Shown: positions 8,969 to 17,439 of the stretch, piece after piece
Position numbering within the stretch: the first letter of the stretch is position 1
Layout of the letters: every line of letters starts with the position of its first letter
Program-made: the position numbers and the translations under genes
NCBI GenBank assembly: GCA_963705955.1
Contig: CAVPLH010000006.1
Location: 186,001 to 250,000, forward strand
DNA from: WHSW01 sp963705955
GTDB lineage: Bacteria; Actinomycetota; Thermoleophilia; Solirubrobacterales; 70-9
Length of the DNA stretch: 64,000 bases
Direction: 5' to 3'
The notes under the pieces: generated by a model
What the model was told of the DNA's origin: nothing
What the model saw: the letters and a program-made list of their open reading frames with translations, nothing else
The model's database searches: none

Positions 8969-9367
8969 ATGTCGCAGCGAGACGATATGGCGAGGCTGCG
9001 GAGGGTCTATGACGAGTGGGCGCGGGGCGAATTCTGGAGCGCTGACATATATGACCCCGAGATCGTGTTCGTCCTCGGAGACAGCCTTCCCGAGCCCGGG
9101 ATATACGAGGGGCTTGAGGGTGTGGAAAGGGGCTTCCGCGGTTGGCTGGAGAGCTGGCGGGATCTCCGCTTCGAGCTCGACGAGCTGATCCCCGCCGGTG
9201 AAGCCATCGTCGCCATGTACCACCAGACCGGCACTGGTCGGGCAAGTGGCGTCCACACGGAGCTCGACGGCGGTCACGTCTGGCGAATGCGCGATGGAAA
9301 GGCGGTGCGGCTGGAGGTGCATTCGAACCGAGCCGCGGCGCTCGAAGCGGCCGGGCTGTCGGAGTAG
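8969..9367 (+). CDS. SnoaL-like / NTF2-fold protein
   Basis: About 132 aa with the NTF2-like pattern RLRRVYDEWARGEFW...YDPEIVFV...GLEGVERGFRGWLESW and a final GKAVRLEVHSNRAAALEAAG. This matches SnoaL-like polyketide cyclase-related proteins, whose roles range from isomerases to unknown. ATG 8969 is chosen over a GTG at 8921, because a GATACT box lies 9 nt before it, consistent with a very short leader. Paralogues occur at 28839, 38895 and 41678. Confidence 0.75.
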   Translation: MSQRDDMARLRRVYDEWARGEFWSADIYDPEIVFVLGDSLPEPGIYEGLEGVERGFRGWLESWRDLRFELDELIPAGEAIVAMYHQTGTGRASGVHTELDGGHVWRMRDGKAVRLEVHSNRAAALEAAGLSE

Positions 9368-9407
9368 GCCCCAGGCCCGAGTCGCCGTACGGCCGGGACC
9401 CCTTGGG

Positions 9408-9734
9408 CTAGTGCACGTAGTACGTCAAGCGCAGCGTGTGGTCGGGGAAGTGACGGTTCGCGCAATGCCAGCTGACGTGGCGCCCGTTGATCGTGACGGT
9501 GCACGTCCAGTCGGCCGGGGCCTCGCCGTGGCGGATGAGATGAATCGCCAGCTCGCCGGCGTGGTGGCAACCGATTCCACTCTCGTGCAGCGATGTGACC
9601 GTGAACCCCTCGACGGCCGGCGGCGTGCACGTGGTCTCCCTATGCGCGGCATAGGTCGCGGCAGGCCCGCCGATCGCCGCGCCGATCGCACCGGCAACCA
9701 TCGCCGTGCAGACCACTGCTCTGAATCGCTTCAT
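9408..9734 (-). CDS. Small secreted protein of unknown function
   Basis: 108 aa. Start ATG 9734 follows a strong GGAGGGGAAGC ribosome-binding site, so the longer frame to 9872 is rejected. The N-terminus is a signal peptide (MKRFRAVVCTAMVAGAIGAA...AATYA). The mature part of about 80 aa has four or five Cys (TTCTPP, GIGCHH, WTCTV, WHCAN), which may form disulfides, and several His. It ends TLRLTYYVH. No family recognised. Confidence 0.6.
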   Translation of the reverse strand: MKRFRAVVCTAMVAGAIGAAIGGPAATYAAHRETTCTPPAVEGFTVTSLHESGIGCHHAGELAIHLIRHGEAPADWTCTVTINGRHVSWHCANRHFPDHTLRLTYYVH

Positions 9735-9930
9735 TGCTTCCCCTCCCTCGGTGACAGGGCACCCGATGTATATCGCACGGCGACCCGGCTCCAGCTCGCG
9801 GGGAACGAGGAGTCGTCGGCCCACCCGCACCACCCCTGATCGCGCCCTGACCGGGCGGCCTCCCTTCCGCAAATCACGCCAAGGAGAAGCGGGGAGGCGA
9901 GCCGTTCGTTCGTTCCTGACAGCCCGAGCG

Positions 9931-10431
9931 ATGCGGGCCGTAGGCTTTCGGTTGGTGACGACGCTCTACGAGCACGCCGGCGGCGAGGCGGCTTTGCACC
10001 TGCTCGAGGATGCCTTCTACACGAAGGTCCTTGCCGATCCGGTGCTCAAGCCGCTGTTTGGCGATGGTAAGCCGGATCATGTCGAGCATCTCACCTGGTT
10101 CACCGCCGAGTCGTTCGGCGGTCCCGATCGCTTCAGCCGTGAACTGGGCTTCGCTCACCTGATCGGGGTGCATCGCAACCTGAAGATCACGGACGAGCAG
10201 CGGGGGCGATTCGTCGAGCTCTACATGGAGGCGCTGGACGAGTCCGACCTGCCCAAGGACCGGGACTTCCGCGAAGCGGTGCTCTCCCACGTCGAGTTCG
10301 GCACCAGGGTGGCGCAACAGAACTCGCACGCCGAGACGGACGCCGAGCTCCATCCGCTCCGCGAGGTCCCGAGGTGGGAGTGGCCAGGCGACCAGGACGA
10401 CGGCAATCGTCACGATCGGCACGCGGAGTAG
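9931..10431 (+). CDS. Group II truncated haemoglobin
   Basis: 2-over-2 globin of about 166 aa. Visible segments: TLYEHAGGEAALHLLEDAFY, VLADPVLKPLFGDG, HVEHLTWFTAESFGGPDRFS, ELGFAHLIGVHRNLKIT (proximal His region) and HVEFGTRVAQQNSHAE. The tail LHPLREVPRWEWPG is typical of actinobacterial members. The start is ATG 9931 or, matching the usual VTTLYEHAGG start, GTG 9955; the longer frame from 9706 is a shadow. Such globins bind O2 and detoxify NO or peroxide. Confidence 0.85.
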   Translation: MRAVGFRLVTTLYEHAGGEAALHLLEDAFYTKVLADPVLKPLFGDGKPDHVEHLTWFTAESFGGPDRFSRELGFAHLIGVHRNLKITDEQRGRFVELYMEALDESDLPKDRDFREAVLSHVEFGTRVAQQNSHAETDAELHPLREVPRWEWPGDQDDGNRHDRHAE

Positions 10432-10622
10432 TTGTGCCGTCCGGGGCGCAGCGCTCGTCGCGAAAGCGGCAAGCTCAGCAATGTGTGGGCCTACTTGCGC
10501 GTCGCTCGTATCCGCCGGCGCCCCAGCTCGAGTAGAGCGAATTCCGAGGGCGTCGAGAAACGCGAAGTGGTGGCGAGAGCGTCTCGGTTACGTCCTGCGG
10601 GCTCGTGAACCAGGCGTTCGCT

Positions 10623-11095
10623 TCAGGTTCGGACGAACAGGAGGTGCTCGAGCTTGTCGAGGCTGTCCGTCCAACCACCGCGGTGAAGCGCACGACGCGC
10701 CTCCGTCTTGAACGGGCCTTGGGTCAGAGCAACCTCCGTCGCTTCACCGAGATCCCGGAACGAGAGCTCGACCACCGTCTCGACGTCGTCGGGATCGGGG
10801 TCCTCCCAGACGAAGGTGTAGGCGAGGCGTGTGGGCGGGTCGAGCTCGCGGAACTGCCCGGCCAGATAGAAGCGGTCGCCCTCCGGCGGCTGCATCTCGA
10901 TCCGGTAGCGCCCTCCGACACGAGGCTGAAACGCAGGCTCGGGATGGTGAAGCCCTCCGGCCCCCACCACTCCGCCAGCTGCGCCGGATCGCTGAAGGCG
11001 CCGAACACGACCGAGCGCGCGGCGGGAAGGAACCGCGTCAGCTCGAGCGTGAGCTGACCAGATGGCGCCGCCGCGCCTTCGCTCCAGGGGCGCAT
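10623..11095 (-). pseudogene. SRPBCC / AHSA1-type protein, frameshifted
   Basis: The first frame from ATG 11095 gives ELTRFLPAARSVVFGAFSDP and LAEWWGPEGFTIPSLRF. After a one-base shift near 10930 (CGTTTCAG) the neighbouring frame continues QPRVGGRYRIEMQPPEG, PPTRLAYTFVWEDPDPDDVE, TQGPFKTEARRALHRGGW. This is a complete START-like AHSA1 domain of about 157 aa. Its ATG overlaps the stop of the upstream gene as TAATG, which indicates translational coupling. Typical role: small-molecule binding or stress response, unproven. Confidence 0.7.
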
Positions 11096-11412
11096 TAGAA
11101 GATCGCCTCCATGTCATCCGCCCTCGCGAGGGCCTCCTCCATCGAGTAGGTGGCGTGGATGCTTGTCGTGTTCCATTGAATGAGCCCGGTCTGGAAGATG
11201 AAATCCCTGACCGCCTCGATGTCATTCGCCTCGACGACCGCAAGCACGATGTGATCCGGTCCGAAGACGCGCAGCGTGACGATGTGGACGCCGAGCTGCT
11301 CGGCAAGTTGCGGGATCTGCGGCGCACCCTCCTTCATCATCTGCCGCGTCCGGGCGTTGGATGTCGGGCACAGCTCAGCCGGATGCTCGGCGATTACGGC
11401 GAACGTTCCCAT
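11095..11412 (-). CDS. Small alpha/beta (ferredoxin-like) domain protein
   Basis: 105 aa. MGTFAVIAEHPAELCPTSNA, then IPQLAEQLGVHIVTLRVFGP and DHIVLAVVEANDIEAVRDF. The beta-alpha-beta pattern resembles GYD/DUF3303-type dimeric alpha-beta barrel proteins. No catalytic motif seen. ATG 11412 follows an AGGAGGT-like RBS (GAGGAGGTACTC). It is coupled by TAATG to the AHSA1-type gene, so the two probably form one operon. Confidence 0.6.
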   Translation of the reverse strand: MGTFAVIAEHPAELCPTSNARTRQMMKEGAPQIPQLAEQLGVHIVTLRVFGPDHIVLAVVEANDIEAVRDFIFQTGLIQWNTTSIHATYSMEEALARADDMEAIF

Positions 11413-11570
11413 GAGTACCTCCTCGTTGGGGTTGCGAGTGAGAGGAGGATCGATCCCGAGCGCTTCGATCGCGTTGGTGGGCGTTTGGTGAGAGCTTGGC
11501 GCCGGGGGCCGTCAGTACGGCAGCCGAGAGCGAAAGCCCGAGAGCGGCCGGCACCGTGATCTCTGCCGCG

Positions 11571-11729
11571 TCAGACCTCTTCGGCCATCGCCAGCAGGTC
11601 GTCCCGGGAGACCTTCTCCGCCATGTCCGGGTGTACCTCCTCGATGTGCCGGTTGGCCTCCTCCACCAGCTCATCCTCTGTCTCACCACGAGAGACATGG
11701 CCGCAGTCGCAATTGATCAGGTAGCCCAT
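11571..11729 (-). CDS. DUF1059 small protein
   Basis: 52 aa, easily missed because of size. The translation begins MGYLINCDCGHVSRGETEDE, continues LVEEANRHIEEVHPDM and ends DDLLAMAEEV. The CDCGH...HxxxxH pattern is the DUF1059 signature and could bind a metal. ATG 11729 follows GGAGGAGGCGAGCG. It is divergent from the BTAD regulator, with a 72-bp gap. Function unknown. Confidence 0.85.
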   Translation of the reverse strand: MGYLINCDCGHVSRGETEDELVEEANRHIEEVHPDMAEKVSRDDLLAMAEEV

Positions 11730-11801
11730 CGCTCGCCTCCTCCGTTGCGGGTCGCTCTGCTCGGATTGTCGCCGGCGGCCCTTGGCGGTAGCTTGGCATC
11801 A

Positions 11802-12578
11802 GTGTCTGAAGGGCGGCCAGAGCCATCCGCGACGCGGATTCAGCTCTGCGGGAGCTTCGTCGTTCGAGTCGCGGGCCGGCGGATCGAGCAGAAGTTGCCC
11901 GGGCGCCAGGGACGCCTACTGTTCGCGTACCTCGCTGTCAATCGCGACCGAGTCGCCAGCCGTGGCGAGCTCACTGAGGTGCTCTGGCCGCGCGGGCTTC
12001 CCTCGGCTCCCGACCTGGCGCTCTCGGCGCTGCTGTCGAAGCTGCGACGACTGCTCCCCGAAGGCGCCCTCGACGGCCGCAGCGCGATCCGGCTGGAGCT
12101 GGGACGCGACGCGAGATTGGACATCGAGGCGGCGCGGGACGGAATCCATCGCGCCGAGGCGCTGATCGCCGCTCGCGACTGGTACGCGGCGATCGGTCCC
12201 ACCCTGGTCGCGCACAACATCACCCAGCGACGCTTCCTTCCGGGTGAGGAGGGCGCCTGGATCGACGAGCTACGACGAGAGCTGGAGGAGATCCAGGTCA
12301 GGGCGCTGGAATGCACGGCGCGGCGGAGCCTTGGCATCGGAGGAGGTGAGATCGCCCTGGCGGAACGCACGGGGCGGCGCCTGATCGATCTCTCCCCGTA
12401 CCGAGAGAGCGGCTACGCGGTGCTGATGGAGGCCTTCGAGAGACAGGGCAATATCGCCGAGGGCCTGCGGGTCTACGAGAGGCTCCGGGGCCTGCTGCGC
12501 GAGGAGCTGGGCGCGGCCCCTTCGCCCGCGGTGCAGCGAGTGCACGAACGCTTGCTCACTCACGACTCGATCGGCTGA
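11802..12578 (+). CDS. BTAD-domain (AfsR/SARP-type) transcriptional regulator
   Basis: 258 aa. An OmpR/PhoB-type winged helix comes first (IQLCGSFVVRVAGRRIEQKL, then NRDRVASRGELTEVLWPRGL). It is followed by a bacterial transcriptional-activation domain (ERTGRRLIDLSPYRESGYAV to LRVYERLRGLLREELGAAPS). No NB-ARC or TPR module follows, so it is a short SARP-like form. GTG 11802 is chosen because the longer frame from 11496 runs through the opposite-strand DUF1059 gene. Targets are not evident. Confidence 0.8.
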   Translation: MSEGRPEPSATRIQLCGSFVVRVAGRRIEQKLPGRQGRLLFAYLAVNRDRVASRGELTEVLWPRGLPSAPDLALSALLSKLRRLLPEGALDGRSAIRLELGRDARLDIEAARDGIHRAEALIAARDWYAAIGPTLVAHNITQRRFLPGEEGAWIDELRRELEEIQVRALECTARRSLGIGGGEIALAERTGRRLIDLSPYRESGYAVLMEAFERQGNIAEGLRVYERLRGLLREELGAAPSPAVQRVHERLLTHDSIG

Positions 12579-12591
12579 GCCATCACACCCT

Positions 12592-13137
12592 CTACAGGGC
12601 CTTCTCGTAGACGCCGACGTCGCAGGGGGTGGCGAGCAGTGGCGCGAGCTGCGGATGGGCGTCGTCGATGCTTCGGGTGGCCGTGAGCCGGTAGCCGCGG
12701 CGGCCGTACCACGCCTTCAGGAACTCCTTGTTCGGGTGCGACCAGGTGCGCGGGAGGAGCAGCTCGAGCTGTATCGCCCGCAGGCCGCGCTCGCGGCTTC
12801 GATCCTCGGCGAAGTCGAGCAGGGCGCGGCCGACGCCGGCATCGCGGTGCTCGGGTGCGGCGACGAGGATCCCGAACTCGCTCTTGTCGTCGCCGACATC
12901 GTGGATCCGCACGCTGCCCAGGGTCTGCCCGCCGCGTGTCGCGACGGCGATCTCCCGGGCTCGGATCAGCTCGCCGAGCTCCGACGCCGTCGTCCGGGTG
13001 AATCCGTCGCGCCAGAGCCCCTTCTCGGCTGTTGCGTACACGTCGTTGATGAGGCCGCTCAGTCGTGCCAAGAAGTGGGCGTCGTCGCTGACCGCCGGGT
13101 CAAGAAACCGAACGACGATCTCGTGATCCGTTCTCAT
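12592..13137 (-). CDS. GNAT family N-acetyltransferase
   Basis: 181 aa. The acetyl-CoA-binding motif A is EHRDAGVGRALLDFAEDRSR at about residues 95-115, preceded by the core strand KSEFGILVAAPE. Motif B follows at FLKAWYGRRGYRLTATRS. Substrate unknown. The frame begins at ATG 13137 and converges with the BTAD regulator, 13 bp apart. No obvious partner. Confidence 0.8.
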   Translation of the reverse strand: MRTDHEIVVRFLDPAVSDDAHFLARLSGLINDVYATAEKGLWRDGFTRTTASELGELIRAREIAVATRGGQTLGSVRIHDVGDDKSEFGILVAAPEHRDAGVGRALLDFAEDRSRERGLRAIQLELLLPRTWSHPNKEFLKAWYGRRGYRLTATRSIDDAHPQLAPLLATPCDVGVYEKAL

Positions 13138-13298
13138 TTCTCGAGCATGCCCACTCGCATTCAGCGATGCAATACATAGATTCCGTCTGCGACTTTTGCC
13201 GGTACGTCGGGTTGTTCAGTGTGAAGGGAGTTCGCAAGCCTGCCCGGGGGCGTTCCATGATCTCGCCCGCCGCGGCATGCACCGCGAGGGGGTGTCAG

Positions 13299-14123
13299 AT
13301 GATCGTCCGCTCCAGACGCACCACAGCCGCCTGCGTGACGCTCGCCGCCACCGCTTTCGGCGCCCCGCAGGCTTCCGCGACCTCGATTGAGCTCGCCGGT
13401 CCCGCTCCGCAATTCGGATCTCCCGGCCAGATCCATGTCTCCGCCTACCGGAGCGAGAAGAGCCACGTCTTCAACGTCGTCTACGAGGCGCGCGGCGACT
13501 CCTACTTGGTCACCGACTCACGGCCGTTCGCGACGGTCGACACTCGCTGCGAGCGGCTCGCGATGCGCAAGGTCCGCTGCCCGGATCCCGCCCCGAGCGG
13601 CGACGCGGATGTGGCGATCAGCGGAGGAGCCGCCGATGACCGACTGCGCGTCGACGACACGGTCGGGGGCTCGCTCGAGCTGTCGGGCGGTGAGGGCCGT
13701 GACCTGCTGCGGATCGCCTCCGGCGCCGCCGGCTTCAACGCAATCTTCGGCGGCCCAGGACGCGACCGGATCCTCGGCGGGACTCGGGGCGGCACGCTGT
13801 GGGGCGGCACCGGGCGCGACGAGATCTTCGGCGGTCCCGGGGACGAGGCCGTCTACGACGGCGGTGGCAAGGACCTCGTGCGGACCGGCAAGGGTGCCGA
13901 CATCGCCTACGTCGAGGTCGACTACTCCCCTCGAGGTCACCCGTTCAGCACCGAGAACCGGATCTACCTCGGCCCCGGCATCGATGAGCTCTCGGCAAGA
14001 AGTGGACACCGGGACGGACTGCTGAGCTGCGGCCGCGGCGACGACGACGAGGCGATCCTCGATGCCGACGACCCGAAGCCGAGGTCGTGCGAGATCGTCC
14101 AGCGCCGGCGGGGTGCGGCATGA
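13299..14123 (+). CDS. Secreted RTX-like (haemolysin-type Ca2+-binding repeat) protein
   Basis: 274 aa. ATG 13299 follows GAGGGGGT; upstream in-frame codons lack an RBS. A signal peptide is visible (RTTAACVTLAATAFGAPQASA). The middle region carries degenerate GGxGxDxx nonapeptides: SGGEGRDLLRI, FGGPGRDRILGG, WGGTGRDEIFGGPGDEAVY, DGGGKDLVRTGKGADI. These typically form Ca2+-binding beta-rolls outside the cell. The stop overlaps the next start (ATGA), so the gene is the first of a three-gene translationally coupled operon with two propeller proteins. Confidence 0.75.
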   Translation: MIVRSRRTTAACVTLAATAFGAPQASATSIELAGPAPQFGSPGQIHVSAYRSEKSHVFNVVYEARGDSYLVTDSRPFATVDTRCERLAMRKVRCPDPAPSGDADVAISGGAADDRLRVDDTVGGSLELSGGEGRDLLRIASGAAGFNAIFGGPGRDRILGGTRGGTLWGGTGRDEIFGGPGDEAVYDGGGKDLVRTGKGADIAYVEVDYSPRGHPFSTENRIYLGPGIDELSARSGHRDGLLSCGRGDDDEAILDADDPKPRSCEIVQRRRGAA

Positions 14124-15340
14124 CGTCCTCGGGAAGGCTGCAGTCGACGCTGGTCGCCGCGATTCTCGCACTGGCGCTGCTACCCGCCTCGCAAGCCGCG
14201 GCTTACGTCTACTGGGCGCAGCCGAGCTCGGATGGCAGCGCCAGAGAGATTGCCCGCGCGAACCTCGATGGCTCGGGAGCGGGCCCGAGCCTGGTCGCCA
14301 TTCCCTCGCTCGTCCATGGGATCGCGGTCGACTCCTCGCATGTCTACTGGGCGAGCGGCTCGGCGATCGGCCGCGTCGACCTCGACGGGCTGAACGACGA
14401 TCCGCTGTTCATCGCCGACCTGAGCGACGCGGCCGTTTGGGTCGCCGTGGACGCCGATCACGTCTACTGGACCGATTACGTGCCGAGCTCGGCTCCGGTG
14501 GAGGAATGGGGAACGATCGGCCGCGCCAACCTCGACGGCACCGGCGTCGACCGGACCTTCATCACCGGCCTCCCGCCTTGGGCGGTGAACGGCATCGCGG
14601 TCGACGCCGCCCACATCTACTGGGGGGACTGGTTGAACGACCGCATCGGCCGCGCCAACCTCGACGGAAGCGGCGTGCGGACCGACTTCATCCATGCCGG
14701 CAACTCGGGCGGGGTGGCCGTCGATGCCAATCACATCTATTGGGCGAACGGAACCGAAGGGAACTCGATCGGTCGCGCCAATCTCGACGGCACCGGCGTC
14801 GATCCGAGCTTCATTCCGCTCCCCACCTACCCGCTCTCCATCGCCGTGGACGAAGAACACGTGTACTGGACGCTTTATGAGTGCGTCGGCACCTGCGAGT
14901 TCTTCCGGGGCAGGATCGCCCGCGCGAGCCTCGACGGCACGGACATCGACAACGGGTTTATCAGCACCGGCACGAAGACCCCGTTCGGCCTCGCGGTCGA
15001 CGCCCTGGGGCCGCCGGGGCGCGCCACCGCCAAGCTCAGCCAGCCACAGCAGGGCCGCAGGATCCGGATCACCGTCAAGCTTGCGGCGGACACAGACCTC
15101 GAATACCGGGCCACGGGTGCGATCCGGGTCAAACGCGCCTACCGGCTCAACCCCAGGGTCGGGGAAATCGACGCCGGCGACTCGGAAACGCTGCGGCTGC
15201 GGCCGAGGCAAATGGCGGCAAAAAGGGTCGCCGCAGCGTTGAAGCTGGGCAAGAAGGTGGAGGCGGAAGTCTCGGTCAAGCTCACCGACGCGGACGGGAA
15301 CAGCGAGACCGAGAAGCTGCGGGTGAGGCTGAAGCGATGA
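14120..15340 (+). CDS. Secreted six-repeat YWTD-like beta-propeller protein (1)
   Basis: 406 aa. ATG 14120 overlaps the previous stop. A signal peptide (STLVAAILALALLPASQAAA) is followed by exactly six repeats, each with YW near its start (YWAQ, YWAS, YWTD, YWGD, YWAN, YWTL) and IGRANLDG-like strands, then AV(D)xxHVYW. Six YW repeats match the six-bladed YWTD propeller of LDL-receptor class B proteins, probably a binding platform. The C-terminal 110 aa is a beta-sandwich-like module ending LRVRLKR, shared with the protein at 44979. Ligand unknown. Confidence 0.75.
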   Translation: MTSSGRLQSTLVAAILALALLPASQAAAYVYWAQPSSDGSAREIARANLDGSGAGPSLVAIPSLVHGIAVDSSHVYWASGSAIGRVDLDGLNDDPLFIADLSDAAVWVAVDADHVYWTDYVPSSAPVEEWGTIGRANLDGTGVDRTFITGLPPWAVNGIAVDAAHIYWGDWLNDRIGRANLDGSGVRTDFIHAGNSGGVAVDANHIYWANGTEGNSIGRANLDGTGVDPSFIPLPTYPLSIAVDEEHVYWTLYECVGTCEFFRGRIARASLDGTDIDNGFISTGTKTPFGLAVDALGPPGRATAKLSQPQQGRRIRITVKLAADTDLEYRATGAIRVKRAYRLNPRVGEIDAGDSETLRLRPRQMAAKRVAAALKLGKKVEAEVSVKLTDADGNSETEKLRVRLKR

Positions 15341-16539
15341 CGGGGGCGAGACGACAGCGAGCCCGGCCGTCTTCGCCGACGCTCGCCGCCGCCTTCGCGG
15401 TGCTCCTCGCAGCGGTCGTCCTGCCGCTGGCTCTCGTTCCCCGCGCCGAGGCGTTCCTCTACTGGACGAACCAGGCCACCGGCACGATCGGCCGCGCCAA
15501 TCTCGACGGCTCCGGCGTCCACCAGACCTTCATCAGCAGCGGCGTCAGCCGTCCGACAGGGATCGCCGTCGATGCCGGTCACATCTACTGGGCGAACGGC
15601 GAGGCGCGGACAATCGCCCGCGCCGACCTCGACGGCACGCACGTCACGGAGACGTTGATCAGCGACGTCGGCTCCCCGCAGGGGGTCGCGGTCGGCGCCG
15701 GCCACATCTACTGGGCGAGCAACGCAGACGCGATCGGCCGCGCGGACGTCGACGGCACAAACGTCGACCGGAACTTCATCGCCGTCCCGGGGACGCCGAC
15801 CGGCGTCGCCATCGACGCCGGCCACGTCTACTGGGGGAGCATCACCGGCGGGATCGGCCGTGCCGAGATCGACGGCACGAACGTCAGCCAGAGCTTCATC
15901 GGCGACGCTGGTTCTCCGAATACCGGCATCGCCGTCGACGCAAGCTACATCTACTGGGGGAGCTTCGGCGGGGGTATCTCCCGTGCCCACCTCGACGGCA
16001 CCGCGGTCAACCGGTTCTTCATCGCCGGCAACCTCAACCCGTACGGCATCGCGGTCGACGCCGACCACATCTACTGGGCGGACCGCCCAAGCACGATTCT
16101 CCGCGCGAACCTCGACACGTCCGGCTACATCCCGGGATTCATCGGTGCGAGTGATCCGTACGGCGTCGCGGTCGACTCAGGCAACGACCCACTGCCCGAG
16201 ATCACGCATCTACGGGTGAGGCCCAGGAGCTTCGTCGCCGATCCCGCGCCGACCCCGCTGGCGCGAGCGCGCGGGGCGCGGATCAAGATCTCTCTGTCCG
16301 AGCCCGCCAAGGTCCGATTCCGAGTTCGACACGACCCGCCGCGACATCAGGGAGGGCCGCCTCCCCGGGACCCGCACGTGTTCAAGCGCGATCTCCACCA
16401 AGGTGAAAACGGAGTTCCCTTCACCGCGACGCTCGGCAAGCGAACGTTCTCGCCGGGTCGCTACACGCTGACCGCACGGGCTCGAGACTCCGCCAACCAG
16501 CCCTCCGAGCGCCTGACCGCGAGGTTCCGGATCAGGTAA
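15337..16539 (+). CDS. Secreted six-repeat YWTD-like beta-propeller protein (2)
   Basis: 400 aa, coupled to the preceding gene by ATGA. Signal peptide LAAAFAVLLAAVVLPLALVP...AEA. Again six YW repeats (YWTN, YWAN, YWAS, YWGS, YWGS, YWAD) with IGRANLDGSGVHQTFI-type strands, then a different C-terminal domain with FRVRHDPPRH and GRYTLTARARDSANQPSERL that resembles bacterial Ig-like modules. The pair probably arose by tandem duplication, with the C-terminal module exchanged. Extracellular role inferred. Confidence 0.75.
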   Translation: MTGARRQRARPSSPTLAAAFAVLLAAVVLPLALVPRAEAFLYWTNQATGTIGRANLDGSGVHQTFISSGVSRPTGIAVDAGHIYWANGEARTIARADLDGTHVTETLISDVGSPQGVAVGAGHIYWASNADAIGRADVDGTNVDRNFIAVPGTPTGVAIDAGHVYWGSITGGIGRAEIDGTNVSQSFIGDAGSPNTGIAVDASYIYWGSFGGGISRAHLDGTAVNRFFIAGNLNPYGIAVDADHIYWADRPSTILRANLDTSGYIPGFIGASDPYGVAVDSGNDPLPEITHLRVRPRSFVADPAPTPLARARGARIKISLSEPAKVRFRVRHDPPRHQGGPPPRDPHVFKRDLHQGENGVPFTATLGKRTFSPGRYTLTARARDSANQPSERLTARFRIR

Positions 16540-16636
16540 CAGCCGGCGCCTCTCGCATTCGGGATAGGCTCCGAAACCGCGGACGAGACGGCGGGGATCA
16601 CCGAGGACCAAGGATCGAACCGGCAGAGGAGAGAGC

Positions 16637-17092
16637 GTGAGCGCAGAAGAGCTTGAAGAGTTGGGGCCGATCGACTACCTGATCATCGAGTGGCCCGACC
16701 GCCAGCCGAGAGGCGAGGCGGCGCCGCTTCTGGCCGACCTCGTCGACCGCGGCCTGATCCGCGTCATCGACCTCGCGTTTATCGCCAAGGGCGAGGACGG
16801 CTCGGTGACGATGCTGGACATAGCCGCCCTGGCCGATGAGTCCGACCCGCTCGGAGACCTGGTCGGCGCGTCCTCCGGGCTGCTCTCCGAGGTGGACGCC
16901 GAGGAGGCCGCGACGGCGCTCGACCCCGGGACGTCGGCCGCGGTCCTCGTCTACGAGAACCTCTGGGCGGCACCGTTCGCCGTGGCGCTTCGCCGCTCCG
17001 GCGCCCAGCTGGTCGCAAACGGCCGGATCCCGGTCCAGGCCATCCTCGCCGCGCTCGATGCCGCCGAGGGATCCGAACCCACCCCCGCCTGA
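16637..17092 (+). CDS. DUF6325 family protein
   Basis: 151 aa. GPIDYLIIEWPDRQPRGEAA, LLADLVDRGLIRVIDLAFI, VYENLWAAPFAVALRRSGAQ and RIPVQAILAALDA match the DUF6325 family of actinobacteria. These often sit beside SHOCT proteins and are thought to be membrane- or stress-associated. GTG 16637 follows GGAGAGAGC. The SHOCT gene starts 18 bp downstream, so the two are cotranscribed. Confidence 0.75.
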   Translation: MSAEELEELGPIDYLIIEWPDRQPRGEAAPLLADLVDRGLIRVIDLAFIAKGEDGSVTMLDIAALADESDPLGDLVGASSGLLSEVDAEEAATALDPGTSAAVLVYENLWAAPFAVALRRSGAQLVANGRIPVQAILAALDAAEGSEPTPA

Positions 17093-17110
17093 CAAGGAAG
17101 GAACGAGCTC

Positions 17111-17395
17111 ATGCCAGGATTGCTCGGAAACGTCGCCAGGGTCGCCGTCGCGTCGGGAACCGCGACCGCAGTCCGCAACCGCGTTTCGCGCCGCCAATCA
17201 GAGCGCTGGTCCGAGGAGGGGACGTCACAGCCTGCCTACCTGGAGCCCCAGCAGGCCGCGGCACCCCAGCCTCAGGCCGCTCCGGCGCCGGCCGCCGATC
17301 CGATCGAGCAGCTGACCAAGCTCGGCGAGCTTCGCGACAACGGTGTCCTGACGGAGGAGGAGTTCGCCGCGCAGAAGGCAAAGATCCTGGCCTGA
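17111..17395 (+). CDS. SHOCT-domain protein
   Basis: 94 aa. A helical N-terminus (VARVAVASGTATAVRNRVSR) and a Pro/Ala/Gln linker lead to a C-terminal SHOCT motif: DPIEQLTKLGELRDNGVLTE then EEFAAQKAKILA. SHOCT is a short oligomerisation or targeting domain. ATG 17111 follows AAGGAAGGAACGAGCTC. It lies between DUF6325 and a DHA2 transporter on the same strand. Confidence 0.85.
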   Translation: MPGLLGNVARVAVASGTATAVRNRVSRRQSERWSEEGTSQPAYLEPQQAAAPQPQAAPAPAADPIEQLTKLGELRDNGVLTEEEFAAQKAKILA

Positions 17396-17439
17396 TCGGC
17401 GAAAACGACAATTAGACGCGACCCCATGAAGTCGGGCTG

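Noticed and set aside
11496..11801. N-terminal extension of the BTAD regulator
   Set aside because: The segment runs through the opposite-strand DUF1059 gene and lacks conservation; GTG 11802 gives a standard start.
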